Virus record (IMG/VR): IMGVR_UViG_3300027763_000027
Span: 107,917 to 171,916 of that record
Direction: 5' to 3' (one strand)
Length of the DNA: 64,000 nucleotides
Origin: a virus
Of this stretch, positions 7,315 to 14,395 are shown one piece after another. Positions within the stretch are counted from its first letter, which is position 1. Each line of letters starts with the position of its first letter. The translations under genes were made by a program, and so were the position numbers. The notes under the pieces are model-generated. The model was not told the origin of the DNA. It did no database searches and worked only from the letters and a program-made list of their open reading frames with translations.

Positions 7315-7558
7315 AAATATCAAAGAGTTTCTTGAGACTTGTTCCGAGGGTGAAAAAGAGTATGTCTATGATTTGTATAATAATGCTTCAGTAGCAGATT
7401 TAATTGATTTACTTTTTGAACATTTGCCAGCAGATGAGACTATAAAAGAAATTGAAGAATACAGAGAAGAACTAGAATGGGACGATAACGAAGCTAAAAA
7501 ATCAAATAAACTCAATAGAAAGTGCGATTGTGACTTTGTTGGATGCCAAGGTTGTTAA
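7283..7558 (+). CDS. Hypothetical protein with Cys-rich C-terminus
   Basis: 91 aa; starts at 7283 or at later in-frame ATGs (7295, 7301). Its first two-thirds resemble the 6561 product and it ends CDCDFVGCQGC, a possible metal site. Overlaps the preceding gene by 32 bases. Unknown role. Confidence 0.6.
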   Translation: MTKKMKMKKFKNIKEFLETCSEGEKEYVYDLYNNASVADLIDLLFEHLPADETIKEIEEYREELEWDDNEAKKSNKLNRKCDCDFVGCQGC

Positions 7559-7792
7559 ATGAAAAAACAGATTCCACAGATTAAATATAGCAATCTTAAA
7601 TCTATTACATCTTATGTTGCAGATTTACAAGGAGACGAGAAAGCATTTAAAATACTAAAGAATGTTGGCAAGAAGGTTATCACAGAAGAAGAATATATTA
7701 TGATTGGTTTTAGGCATATATTCTCAAATTCAAAAAATAATAAATTTGAATTGACTTCTCTTAATAAAAAGTTAAAATCTAAAAAGAGATGA
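7559..7792 (+). CDS. Small hypothetical protein, paralogue of 7789 gene
   Basis: 77 aa, basic. GKKVITEEEYIMIGFRH matches GRRVITEDEFINIGFNYA in the next gene, so the pair arose by tandem duplication. ATGA overlap links them. Confidence 0.6.
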   Translation: MKKQIPQIKYSNLKSITSYVADLQGDEKAFKILKNVGKKVITEEEYIMIGFRHIFSNSKNNKFELTSLNKKLKSKKR

Positions 7793-8031
7793 AAAATAAA
7801 ACAATATCTAAAAACGACCCTTACCATCTTAAAGTAGGTAAATTCAAGAAAAAGAATGTATTTGATACTCAAGTAGATATGGGAGATCGTATGAGAGATT
7901 TTTTCCTTGGCTTGGGCAGAAGGGTAATTACAGAAGATGAGTTTATTAATATTGGTTTTAACTATGCACTAATTAAAGGCTTGGGCGAAGCGAAAAAAAC
8001 TAATAAAAAATCAAAGAAAGGTCGAAATTAA
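7789..8031 (+). CDS. Small basic hypothetical protein
   Basis: 80 aa, basic tail (KKTNKKSKKGRN). Shares the VITE(E/D)E(Y/F)-IGF signature with the preceding gene. Unknown role. Confidence 0.6.
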   Translation: MKNKTISKNDPYHLKVGKFKKKNVFDTQVDMGDRMRDFFLGLGRRVITEDEFINIGFNYALIKGLGEAKKTNKKSKKGRN

Positions 8032-8054
8032 AGGCGAAATGATTTTTTTATATT

Positions 8055-8477
8055 ATGGATAAAGAATTAGCTTTAATTTGGGAAAATTTAAAACAATTTG
8101 GCTATTTTTCTCCTTATATTTATCTAAAAAGTGCTGGACATAAAGGTTTAGGAGTTTTTGCGAAAACTGATATTCCGCAAGGTGTTATTATAGAATATTG
8201 TCATTCTTTTGTTTTAAATAATGCAATTAAAGATATGCAAGATAATAAATTAAATCAATATATTTATACTTTTCATTCGGGCAAAAGGGGAATTATACCA
8301 ATGGGATTTGGTATGATATATAATAGTGCTGATAGTCAAGAAGAAGCAAATGCAGAATATGTTGCTTTTGATCAAGAAAATCTTGTAATTTATAAAGCTA
8401 AAAAAAATATTGACAAAGATGCTGAAATTCTGTTATGGTGGGGAGAGGATTATTACAACTATTGGTGCAAAAAATAA
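8055..8477 (+). CDS. SET-domain protein
   Basis: 140 aa, about the size of a bare SET domain. Seen: GLGVFA at 31-36 (SAM-site GxG region), IPQGVIIEY at 40-48, a central FGMIYNSAD-EEANAEY region at 85-102 in the position of the family's N-HS motif, and EILLWWGEDYY at 124-134 (usual E-x-x-x-x-YG-Y). SET enzymes methylate lysines. The His of NHS is replaced here, so activity is uncertain. Possible targets are host or phage proteins (inference). Confidence 0.75.
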   Translation: MDKELALIWENLKQFGYFSPYIYLKSAGHKGLGVFAKTDIPQGVIIEYCHSFVLNNAIKDMQDNKLNQYIYTFHSGKRGIIPMGFGMIYNSADSQEEANAEYVAFDQENLVIYKAKKNIDKDAEILLWWGEDYYNYWCKK

Positions 8478-8482
8478 ATAAA

Positions 8483-8818
8483 ATGACATTTAATAACTAT
8501 CAAGCCAATGCTGGTCGAACTGCTTTTTATCCAAGAGATTTAGCGGGTGATGGGTTATACTATACTACTTTAGGGCTTGTTGGTGAAGCTGGTGAGATTG
8601 CTAATAAAGTTAAGAAGGTAATGAGAGATAACAATGGAAACCTCTCAAAAGAAAATAAAGCTAGTATTGCTGATGAACTTGGTGATGTGCTTTGGTATTG
8701 TGCGAGTTTAGCAGATGAACTTGGTATGAATCTTGAAGATATTGCAGGAAATAATATAATTAAACTTGCAGATAGATTAAAAAGAGGTAAAATAAAAGGA
8801 AGTGGAGATAAAAGGTAA
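8483..8818 (+). CDS. MazG-like nucleotide pyrophosphohydrolase
   Basis: 111 aa from ATG 8483. GLVGEAGEIANKVKK (about residues 31-45) and ELGDVLWY carry the ExxE and ExxD metal motifs of the all-alpha NTP pyrophosphatase family. Phage MazG proteins hydrolyse (d)NTPs or alarmones; the substrate here is not predictable. Overlap with the preceding SET gene is avoided by choosing the internal ATG. Confidence 0.8.
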   Translation: MTFNNYQANAGRTAFYPRDLAGDGLYYTTLGLVGEAGEIANKVKKVMRDNNGNLSKENKASIADELGDVLWYCASLADELGMNLEDIAGNNIIKLADRLKRGKIKGSGDKR

Positions 8819-8821
8819 CAA

Positions 8822-9001
8822 ATGATAATTTCTAATAAAGAATTGACTTGTGTTAATTGTGGCAGAGTTGTTACACCAGAGCAAATGAAAAAAGATGAAG
8901 TGCGTATGCACAGATATAAAGATGACTTTTATTGTGAGCTATGCTATGGAGACATAAGGGAGCAAATATATAAATCTATGAATGAGGGAGAAAATCTATG
9001 A
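8822..9001 (+). CDS. Small zinc-ribbon protein
   Basis: 59 aa. CVNCGR near the N-terminus and YCELCYGD near the C-terminus form a CxxC...CxxC zinc site. ATGA overlap with the next gene. Could bind DNA, RNA or protein. Confidence 0.65.
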   Translation: MIISNKELTCVNCGRVVTPEQMKKDEVRMHRYKDDFYCELCYGDIREQIYKSMNEGENL

Positions 9002-9303
9002 CTCAATTTATTAACGCTAACCCATTAGATTATGACGCAAAGTATCCTCAAAGCGTTGATACTAGCGTAAATGAAGATGCTAAAATGTTTCTTATGGAAC
9101 GAAATGAAGGCAAAGAGGTAGCGTTTCAGATTGAAGATGGAACTCAATACTATGGTAAGATTAGCTATGTGCCAAATAGTGAGCATTATTGTGTTGTTGT
9201 CGATAAGAATGGAACTCCTTGGGAATGGTATGTTAGGGAAGAAGCTGTAAGATTTGTAGAAAATACTATCAAAGAAAGCCTTTGGCAAAATCCTTTAGTA
9301 TAA
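8998..9303 (+). CDS. Hypothetical protein
   Basis: 101 aa; a beta-rich central part (EVAFQIEDGTQYYGKISYV, then HYCVVVDKNGTPW) suggests a small barrel. GAGGGAG upstream provides a good ribosome site. No family recognised. Confidence 0.65.
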   Translation: MTQFINANPLDYDAKYPQSVDTSVNEDAKMFLMERNEGKEVAFQIEDGTQYYGKISYVPNSEHYCVVVDKNGTPWEWYVREEAVRFVENTIKESLWQNPLV

Positions 9304-9374
9304 TGAATTTGATAGTGCCATTATTAGCGGTATCGCTTGTGGGATGGTTTGTTTATCTATTAAATCAAAGATAA
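9303..9374 (+). CDS. 23-aa single-membrane-segment microprotein
   Basis: MNLIVPLLAVSLVGWFVYLL and three more residues: one transmembrane helix. The ATG shares its A with the preceding stop, and the next gene begins one base after its own stop. Confidence 0.45.
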   Translation: MNLIVPLLAVSLVGWFVYLLNQR

Positions 9375-9375
9375 T

Positions 9376-9546
9376 ATGTTCCTTATAATTAATGATAATC
9401 TGACTTATACTGACCTAAACCTCACTATTAGCCTTGATCTTGCAATATTCTTATGCAGTTTCTTGGCACTATTCTTTTTGAACTGCTTTATTTTACTTGA
9501 AATAAAGGCTATTAGAAGGTATATTAAAAAGAGAGGTGAAAAGTAA
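9376..9546 (+). CDS. Small membrane protein
   Basis: 56 aa; a hydrophobic helix at about 17-42 (LDLAIFLCSFLALFFLNCF) and a basic cytoplasmic-type tail (RRYIKKRGEK). Part of a three-gene run of small membrane proteins. Confidence 0.55.
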   Translation: MFLIINDNLTYTDLNLTISLDLAIFLCSFLALFFLNCFILLEIKAIRRYIKKRGEK

Positions 9547-9550
9547 GATT

Positions 9551-9748
9551 ATGTCTTTATTAGGTATATATTTTGATATAGAAGGGTATGTATTCAAGCC
9601 CTTTTACCTACTACTAGGGGTATTATACTTTATTGTATTAATAACTTTATTAGGAACTTTGTATGTTGTGCTATACTTAAGAAATACTCTAGAGAATGTG
9701 TTAAATAACATAGAAAACAATAGAAAGAAGTATAATAAGTTAAAATAG
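9551..9748 (+). CDS. Small membrane protein
   Basis: 65 aa from ATG 9551; GAGGTG about 12 nt upstream could serve it, while a GTG at 9536 would overlap the previous gene. Residues 17-47 are strongly hydrophobic, then a polar Asn/Lys tail. Holin-like size, but no lysis neighbour. Confidence 0.55.
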   Translation: MSLLGIYFDIEGYVFKPFYLLLGVLYFIVLITLLGTLYVVLYLRNTLENVLNNIENNRKKYNKLK

Positions 9749-9835
9749 TATTGGTTATCCCGAAAATATATATTTACAAGCAAGTCAAGCATAAAATTAT
9801 AAAAATATCTATTATTTATATAGTATATTACTTAA

Positions 9836-10258
9836 ATGAACCTAGATTTAGAGCAACAATTAAGTAAATATTATGAAACTATAAAGAATCCCTCTTATAG
9901 ACTAGATAACTGGATAATAGCTAATAATGAACTATATAATATACTATATAATAACTTAACTATAAGTAATATAATATCAGTTAGTCAAACTACAATTAAT
10001 GAATTAGTAATAGTATTTGATACTAAAAAAGAATACTATGTATTCAAATACAATAATAACTATATATGTTTGAAGATTAGTCCAACAGAATATGGATTAA
10101 TAACTCAAGATTATCAATTATTAGCAGTAGAACAAAATGCACTATATACTCTAATAAATAATAAAGAAACGGCAAGATTCAAAGAGCTATGCAAGTTATT
10201 GAAGTGGAAGATAAGCAAAAGAGCAAAGGATGATTTAAATTATTTTAAGAATATTTAA
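9836..10258 (+). CDS. Hypothetical protein
   Basis: 140 aa, Asn/Tyr-rich, very AT-rich codons. Mixed alpha/beta. The 87-base gap upstream holds an AT-rich stretch with TATATT about 12 nt before the ATG. Function unknown. Confidence 0.6.
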   Translation: MNLDLEQQLSKYYETIKNPSYRLDNWIIANNELYNILYNNLTISNIISVSQTTINELVIVFDTKKEYYVFKYNNNYICLKISPTEYGLITQDYQLLAVEQNALYTLINNKETARFKELCKLLKWKISKRAKDDLNYFKNI

Positions 10259-10277
10259 ATTAATTTAAAAAATTTTA

Positions 10278-10306
10278 TTGACTTTTGATTATATTTGTTT
10301 TATTAT
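10278..10306 (+). promoter_or_regulatory. Promoter of structured leader RNA
   Basis: TTGACT (10278-10283), 17-nt gap, TATTAT (10301-10306). The expected start, about 10312-10314, coincides with the first hairpin of the RNA downstream. Confidence 0.55.
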
Positions 10307-10310
10307 TAAA

Positions 10311-10380
10311 TACTTGGAAGCCGTGACCCAAGGAAGCATAGGTTGGTGGTTATCCTAAGCTCATAAAAAACCACATTAAC
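10311..10380 (+). ncRNA. Structured RNA leader with H-type pseudoknot
   Basis: Three paired elements are visible. CTTGG/CCAAG (10313-10317 with 10328-10332) forms a first hairpin. AGCATAGG/CCTAAGCT (10335-10342 with 10354-10361, one A-A mismatch) forms a second. GTGGTT in the second loop (10346-10351) pairs with AACCAC at 10369-10374 across an A-rich linker. This pseudoknot layout recalls small riboswitches such as preQ1-I, but I do not see that family's full consensus. It lies about 30 nt before the 10410 start. Confidence 0.5.
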
Positions 10381-10409
10381 TAAAAGCAAATAACCAAATA
10401 CTAAATAAT

Positions 10410-10487
10410 ATGCCCGAAATAACACAAACAACACTACTCTTATTAAGCGGATTAGCAATCCTTCATTGGATGCAATTTGCCAAATAA
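10410..10487 (+). CDS. 25-aa single-membrane-segment microprotein
   Basis: MPEITQTTLLLLSGLAILHW and five more residues: one hydrophobic helix. First gene after the structured leader; the next ATG follows the stop directly. Confidence 0.45.
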   Translation: MPEITQTTLLLLSGLAILHWMQFAK

Positions 10488-10724
10488 ATGATATCAAATA
10501 ATCAAATAAGAGCTTTGTCAGAGGACGAGCTAACTTATCTTTTTTATTGCTGTAAAACTGAATGGGATAGTCTAAATATGGGTTATGATTTTGATTGGTA
10601 TGTGCTTAAAGCATTTAGAAATAATATGATACATAATTTATTAAATAAACATAGTGCGAACTTGACAGATGAAAATAAAGGTATTATACTACAAATACTA
10701 AATAAATTGGAGGCAAATATATGA
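10488..10724 (+). CDS. Small hypothetical protein
   Basis: 78 aa, MISNNQIRALSEDELTYLFY, helical and acidic. ATGA overlap with the following gene, whose Shine-Dalgarno GGAGG lies in its last codons. Confidence 0.6.
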   Translation: MISNNQIRALSEDELTYLFYCCKTEWDSLNMGYDFDWYVLKAFRNNMIHNLLNKHSANLTDENKGIILQILNKLEANI

Positions 10725-10957
10725 ATCATTTAATAGCTTGGGCAATTCTTGTAACAGCTTTCAGTTCGGGGCTATATCCAATTTATAAATTTGTTAGATC
10801 TAAATATGTATCCTATGATACAAATCCGATTCGCTATTGGTCAAATAGAAAGCAAAGAGTAAAGAAAAGATATAAGACTCTTAGAAGGTATAAAGCTAAA
10901 AAGCGAAATAGCTATCTTGCAGTTATAAATAAATATAAATTGACATCTCGTAAATAA
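10721..10957 (+). CDS. Small membrane-anchored basic protein
   Basis: 78 aa; an N-terminal hydrophobic helix (residues 3-25) followed by a very basic tail rich in Arg, Lys and Tyr (KQRVKKRYKTLRRYKAKKR). It could tether nucleic acid or ribosomes to the membrane, but this is inference from charge. Confidence 0.6.
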   Translation: MNHLIAWAILVTAFSSGLYPIYKFVRSKYVSYDTNPIRYWSNRKQRVKKRYKTLRRYKAKKRNSYLAVINKYKLTSRK

Positions 10958-10967
10958 AGGTTATATA
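10940..10967 (+). promoter_or_regulatory. Class 1 promoter for 10975 gene
   Basis: TTGACA (10940-10945), 16-nt gap, TATATA (10962-10967), 7 nt to ATG. Confidence 0.6.
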
Positions 10968-10974
10968 TAGTTAT

Positions 10975-11526
10975 ATGATTAATTTTAATATCCCATCGGA
11001 AGATCCCATTGTTCATTGGCCTAATCTAAAAGTAAAAGATCAAAATGTTTTAGATCTTGGGTGTGGAAGGCATGGATCTGGTTGGGATTTAATTGATGAT
11101 AATGGGATGCCAGCTGGAGCTTCGGGTGCAACACCTTTTTATTTTTTAAATAATTGTCAAGCAAATAAAGTAGTAGGCGTGGATTTATCTAAAAGAGACA
11201 TAGATTTTTATAATAAAATAAATTCTTCACCAAATATAATTTTTATAGAGCAAGATCTAAGCGTTCCTAATGCAGATGAAATAATTAAAAATATAATCAA
11301 AGAACACCAAATAACATATATTAAATCTGATATAGAAGGATATGAATTATTCTTTTTAAATTTCAAAAAAGAAGATTATCAAACAATAAATGGTATTGCG
11401 ATTGAATATCATAACTTAGAGGGAAAGAGTTTATTACTATCACATTTTATTTCAATGGGATTTACTCTTGATGCCGAAGGAATTTATAATGATCAAGTTG
11501 GGGTTTTAGTCTTAAATAAGAATTGA
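10975..11526 (+). CDS. FkbM-like SAM methyltransferase
   Basis: 183 aa. VLDLGCGRHGSG at 25-36 is the SAM-binding motif I; VVGVDLS at 67-72 fits motif II; KSDIEGYE at 117-124 matches the K-D-EG-E signature of FkbM methyltransferases. Those enzymes usually O-methylate sugars or polyketides. Together with the GT11-like, sulfotransferase and second FkbM genes it suggests glycan tailoring. Transcribed alone from its own promoter. Confidence 0.75.
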   Translation: MINFNIPSEDPIVHWPNLKVKDQNVLDLGCGRHGSGWDLIDDNGMPAGASGATPFYFLNNCQANKVVGVDLSKRDIDFYNKINSSPNIIFIEQDLSVPNADEIIKNIIKEHQITYIKSDIEGYELFFLNFKKEDYQTINGIAIEYHNLEGKSLLLSHFISMGFTLDAEGIYNDQVGVLVLNKN

Positions 11527-11550
11527 CTATACTTAAATAAAGGTTATATT
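11523..11550 (+). promoter_or_regulatory. Class 1 leaderless promoter for 11557 gene
   Basis: TTGACT (11523-11528) overlaps the preceding stop; 16-nt gap, TATATT (11545-11550), 6 nt to ATG. Confidence 0.65.
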
Positions 11551-11556
11551 AATTAT

Positions 11557-11739
11557 ATGAGCCAATATACAGATGAAAATTTTAAAAGAGAAGATTGGGA
11601 ATTAATTCAAGATGCTATTGTAGATCAAATCTCGTACCTTAAGCATAAGCAATCTTGGGGGTACGAGGAGCAGGTTGAGCGTCTAGAAGCCTTGCTGGAA
11701 AAAGCTAGAATTAGTAGATTAGTTGCAAATAAGGGATAA
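11557..11739 (+). CDS. Small helical hypothetical protein
   Basis: 60 aa, acidic start then a Glu/Leu-rich helix (EEQVERLEALLEKARISRLV). Own leaderless promoter. Unknown role. Confidence 0.6.
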   Translation: MSQYTDENFKREDWELIQDAIVDQISYLKHKQSWGYEEQVERLEALLEKARISRLVANKG

Positions 11740-11746
11740 TCAAATA

Positions 11747-11818
11747 ATGAATTACTATTATATTTTTGGTGTTATCCTAGTAGTATATATTTTAAATATT
11801 TTCTTAAACAGGGATTGA
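11747..11818 (+). CDS. 23-aa single-membrane-segment microprotein
   Basis: MNYYYIFGVILVVYILNIFL and three more residues. One hydrophobic helix. Its stop lies within the -35 box of the promoter for 11849. Confidence 0.4.
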   Translation: MNYYYIFGVILVVYILNIFLNRD

Positions 11819-11842
11819 CAAAGTTTAAGTTTAGATTATATT
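11815..11842 (+). promoter_or_regulatory. Class 1 leaderless promoter for 11849 gene
   Basis: TTGACA (11815-11820), 16-nt gap, TATATT (11837-11842), 6 nt to ATG. Confidence 0.7.
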
Positions 11843-11848
11843 GGATGT

Positions 11849-12367
11849 ATGAGCAAAACATCTAAATCTAAAAAAATCAAAATGCCAAAGATGACAGACA
11901 TCATGGCACAAATTAAAGCAGAGCAAATCAAAAAAGGAGATAGAGTAAAGTATCATTCTAATCTATTATTTGATACTCTAGCACAAACAAAAGTATCTTC
12001 TATTGAAGTATCTTTTGAAGGTTGCGGAGACTCTGGACAAATCGAATCAGTAGATTATACAGATGCTAATGGCAAGGGCATAGACGAAGCATATCTTGAT
12101 AAGGTTATTGTTAAAGGTTCAGCTAAAACATCCTATCACAAATGGGACGAAAAGACAAAAAAGCTAGTCAAGACAGAAGCCACAGAAGGAAATGTCAGAG
12201 AGATTATCGAAGAGATATGTTATGATAAGTTAGGTGCAAGCCACGGAGGTTGGGAGATTAACGAAGGTAGCTATGGAACATTCTACTTTGATGTCTCTAC
12301 TCGCAAGGTGCGTCTCGAATACAACGAGAGGATAGAGGAGGTTCGGACTAGTGAGGAGAGTTTCTAA
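11849..12367 (+). CDS. DUF6878-like protein
   Basis: 172 aa. The segments FEGCGDSGQIESVDY (57-70) and HGGWEINEGSYGTFYFDV (about 135-152) match what I know of DUF6878, a family of unknown function in phages and bacteria. Basic Lys-rich N-terminus. Overlaps the next gene by one base, and that partner (DUF6915-like) also occurs on mobile DNA. Confidence 0.65.
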   Translation: MSKTSKSKKIKMPKMTDIMAQIKAEQIKKGDRVKYHSNLLFDTLAQTKVSSIEVSFEGCGDSGQIESVDYTDANGKGIDEAYLDKVIVKGSAKTSYHKWDEKTKKLVKTEATEGNVREIIEEICYDKLGASHGGWEINEGSYGTFYFDVSTRKVRLEYNERIEEVRTSEESF

Positions 12368-12717
12368 TGGCTAATCCATACCATCATTCTGTCTCTTCGT
12401 CAAAGAAGTGGGGTGGAACTCCAGAAGATTATCAGAAGATTCACGACTGGTTCGATGAATCAAAGATGATGATGGCAGACTTTAGACATCGTGCTTTGCG
12501 ACATCACGCCGAGGGTATCTTTATGTGTGAGAGGATATTTGGTCACACCATTACTTTAAGTAATGGAAAAAAGATTCCTACTCGTTGGGTTGGCGAACAG
12601 CATGTAGCAGAGGACTTGGGATTTATTCCATCTATGCAAGATTGGCTTAAACATATTATGCCAGAACCTTGGATGGGTAAGACAAAGAAACTTGACATAG
12701 AAAAGCAATTAGTATAA
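12367..12717 (+). CDS. DUF6915-like protein
   Basis: 116 aa. The opening PYHHSVSSSKKWGGTPEDY and the segment DFRHRALRHHAEGIFMCE closely resemble DUF6915, a His-rich family of unknown function. Many conserved His could bind metal. Translationally coupled to the preceding DUF6878-like gene. Confidence 0.7.
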   Translation: MANPYHHSVSSSKKWGGTPEDYQKIHDWFDESKMMMADFRHRALRHHAEGIFMCERIFGHTITLSNGKKIPTRWVGEQHVAEDLGFIPSMQDWLKHIMPEPWMGKTKKLDIEKQLV

Positions 12718-12727
12718 TATATTGTAT

Positions 12728-13384
12728 ATGAAAAAATTAAACTTAAGTTTATTTCTAATACTATTTGTTTCTAGTGTTTTTTCTCAAACACCTTACGATA
12801 GAGTTGCTATTGAGAAAACTATTAAACCTAACAAAGCAACAAAAAATATATATTTATTTGTTAATCCTCTTGTTCAAGATCCCCACCAGTGCCAAACCAC
12901 CTGTGTTTCAATGCTGTTAGGTTATGGTGGAATTAATATAACCCCAGCCAGTATCGAAATGGCATCTACTGGCAAGTTAGACGGAACTCCTACTATGTGG
13001 AAAATAGTAGAAACATTATTAAGGGAATGGAATATTCCATTAAAGGTTTCTAGATATGAGGCCAAGTATTCTAGCGTAGACCATATTGTTGAGTTCTTTA
13101 AGGAGTTGTTAGATCGTAATACGCCGTGCTATTTCTTGGCTAATTATCACGCAATCGTTGTTCAAGGTTACGACCAAGGTACGAGAAAAATATATTGCAT
13201 TGACCCTAGCCGTTCGAACTCTATTGTTCTCGTATTTACCTACCAAGAGTTTATGAATTATATTCGTAACTCAATAGAGTACAAAAAGAATAAAGGTATA
13301 TTAATCGCACACCAATCAACTAAATTAAACAATTTCTTTTATCTAGAAAATAATATCTTTATATTTAAAGGAGCTTTAAGATAA
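12728..13384 (+). CDS. Exported C39-like cysteine peptidase
   Basis: 218 aa from ATG 12728. Residues 1-20 form a signal peptide (hydrophobic 5-19, then SQ). The mature part shows a papain-fold triad in order: DPHQCQTTC at 51-59 with the likely nucleophile Cys, His141 in ANYHAIVVQGY, and Asp159 in CIDPS. C39-like enzymes cleave leader or wall peptides; in a phage it may act on cell-wall cross-links or envelope proteins. A TTGACA...TATAAT promoter lies in the end of the preceding gene. Confidence 0.7.
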   Translation: MKKLNLSLFLILFVSSVFSQTPYDRVAIEKTIKPNKATKNIYLFVNPLVQDPHQCQTTCVSMLLGYGGINITPASIEMASTGKLDGTPTMWKIVETLLREWNIPLKVSRYEAKYSSVDHIVEFFKELLDRNTPCYFLANYHAIVVQGYDQGTRKIYCIDPSRSNSIVLVFTYQEFMNYIRNSIEYKKNKGILIAHQSTKLNNFFYLENNIFIFKGALR

Positions 13385-13405
13385 TTTGGTGAGGTGGTTT
13401 GGTCA

Positions 13406-13449
13406 TCGGTAGTTGCTTCCGTTAATAGCAAATCGTTTGGGAATACCGA
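13406..13449 (+). ncRNA. Nested hairpin in leader of 13473 gene
   Basis: TCGGTA/TACCGA (13406-13411 with 13444-13449) encloses TTGCT/AGCAA (13413-13417 with 13427-13431). It sits between the peptidase stop and the next gene and could be a terminator-like or leader structure. Covariation is needed to judge it. Confidence 0.35.
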
Positions 13450-13458
13450 ATAATTCTC

Positions 13459-13466
13459 GTGTAATA
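13459..13466 (+). promoter_or_regulatory. Class 2 GTGTAATA motif before 13473 gene
   Basis: GTGTAATA, exactly 6 nt before the ATG, with no TTGAC box upstream. Confidence 0.45.
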
Positions 13467-13472
13467 ACTATT

Positions 13473-13769
13473 ATGAATGATTTTAATATTTTAAACGAGA
13501 TAAATGAATGTTTGATAATAGCAAACCAATTTCAGTTTGGACATAATACTTTTTCTAGAAATGTTAGATCTTATCTTTTGTACAAAAAAATAAGTTCTTT
13601 ATATAGAAAAGTAGATAATTTTGAACTAGCAACTTATTATAGTTCACAAGCGGAAACTGCATTATCTCTAATAGAAGATGGTGAATACAAAAACAAGCTA
13701 GCTCAAGTTGTATCAGACGATTTTCCTCCTTCATTATTTTTAAAAGAAGTAACTAATTCTACTGAATAA
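13473..13769 (+). CDS. Helical hypothetical protein
   Basis: 98 aa from ATG 13473; an in-frame TTG at 13413 would run through the hairpin and is not chosen. TPR-like helical content (RNVRSYLLYKKISSLYRKV). Function unknown. Confidence 0.55.
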   Translation: MNDFNILNEINECLIIANQFQFGHNTFSRNVRSYLLYKKISSLYRKVDNFELATYYSSQAETALSLIEDGEYKNKLAQVVSDDFPPSLFLKEVTNSTE

Positions 13770-13815
13770 ATTTTTTTGTTCTACTATTTGTTGTATTTGT
13801 GTTATAATAGATAGT

Positions 13816-13950
13816 ATGAGTAAAAAAGAAATGGAGAAAAATCTTAATTATGGTGATTGCAATAATATTTTCTGTTTTTTCAGTGATGTTCTTGAGAGCG
13901 CACTTCAGAGTGTAGAAAAAAGTATTGACCTAATCGTAAAAAAAGATTAA
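13816..13950 (+). CDS. Small hypothetical protein upstream of structured RNA
   Basis: 44 aa, MSKKEMEKNLNYGDCNNIFC. TATAAT ends 7 nt before the ATG, so it also appears leaderless, though the -35 is poor. It is followed 10 bases later by a multi-hairpin RNA and may be co-transcribed with it. Confidence 0.5.
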   Translation: MSKKEMEKNLNYGDCNNIFCFFSDVLESALQSVEKSIDLIVKKD

Positions 13951-13960
13951 AATATAAACA

Positions 13961-14122
13961 GTAGAAGGCACACTCTCATTTGCGAGAGGGTGCAAAGAAA
14001 GAGAGCGAGGCGCCCTATATTTCTTTCGTTCCTTCTACGTTGATTTCCGCACAGAAATCAAGGATTGGCTGTTGAGGTGATTGCGGGATTAACCTCAACC
14101 ATATATCCCTTGAGCGTTTTTT
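13961..14122 (+). ncRNA. Multi-hairpin structured RNA with terminator-like end
   Basis: GTAGAAGG/CCTTCTAC (13961-13968 with 14031-14038) closes a junction holding CACTCTC/GAGAG-GTG (13971-13977 with 13984-13992) and AAAGAAA/TTTCTTT (13994-14000 with 14020-14026). Then come TTGATTTC/GAAATCAA (14040-14047 with 14054-14061) and GTTGAGGT/ACCTCAAC (14071-14078 with 14092-14099), the latter extended by GGAT/ATCC and followed by T6. Five helices of 7-8 bp in 160 non-coding bases are far beyond chance. I do not recognise the RNA family. Confidence 0.6.
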
Positions 14123-14147
14123 GGTGTCGCAGAAACCATTTATTTTC

Positions 14148-14155
14148 GTGTAATT
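14148..14155 (+). promoter_or_regulatory. Class 2 GTGTAATT motif before 14162 gene
   Basis: GTGTAATT, 6 nt before the ATG, the same spacing as at 13459. Confidence 0.4.
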
Positions 14156-14161
14156 TGAGAT

Positions 14162-14362
14162 ATGAAATACAAACAATTAAAAGAATACTTGAATACCCTA
14201 ACTGAAGAACAATTAAACCAAGATGTGGTGGTTGTAGAAAAAACAGATTATGCTCCTTTAGTTTCTTATATAGATTCAGCTTTTGTGGTAGAAGATGGAG
14301 ATACTTTATCTTACGAAAATCTTTTAAATAAAGTAGTATTGTACGTTCCTAGATTGAATTAA
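14162..14362 (+). CDS. Small acidic hypothetical protein
   Basis: 66 aa, MKYKQLKEYLNTLTEEQLNQ then a beta-rich acidic part. This opening resembles small phage proteins of unknown role. It follows the structured RNA and could be regulated by it. Confidence 0.6.
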   Translation: MKYKQLKEYLNTLTEEQLNQDVVVVEKTDYAPLVSYIDSAFVVEDGDTLSYENLLNKVVLYVPRLN

Positions 14363-14395
14363 TCATGTATATTATGAGTTATTTATAAATAATCA

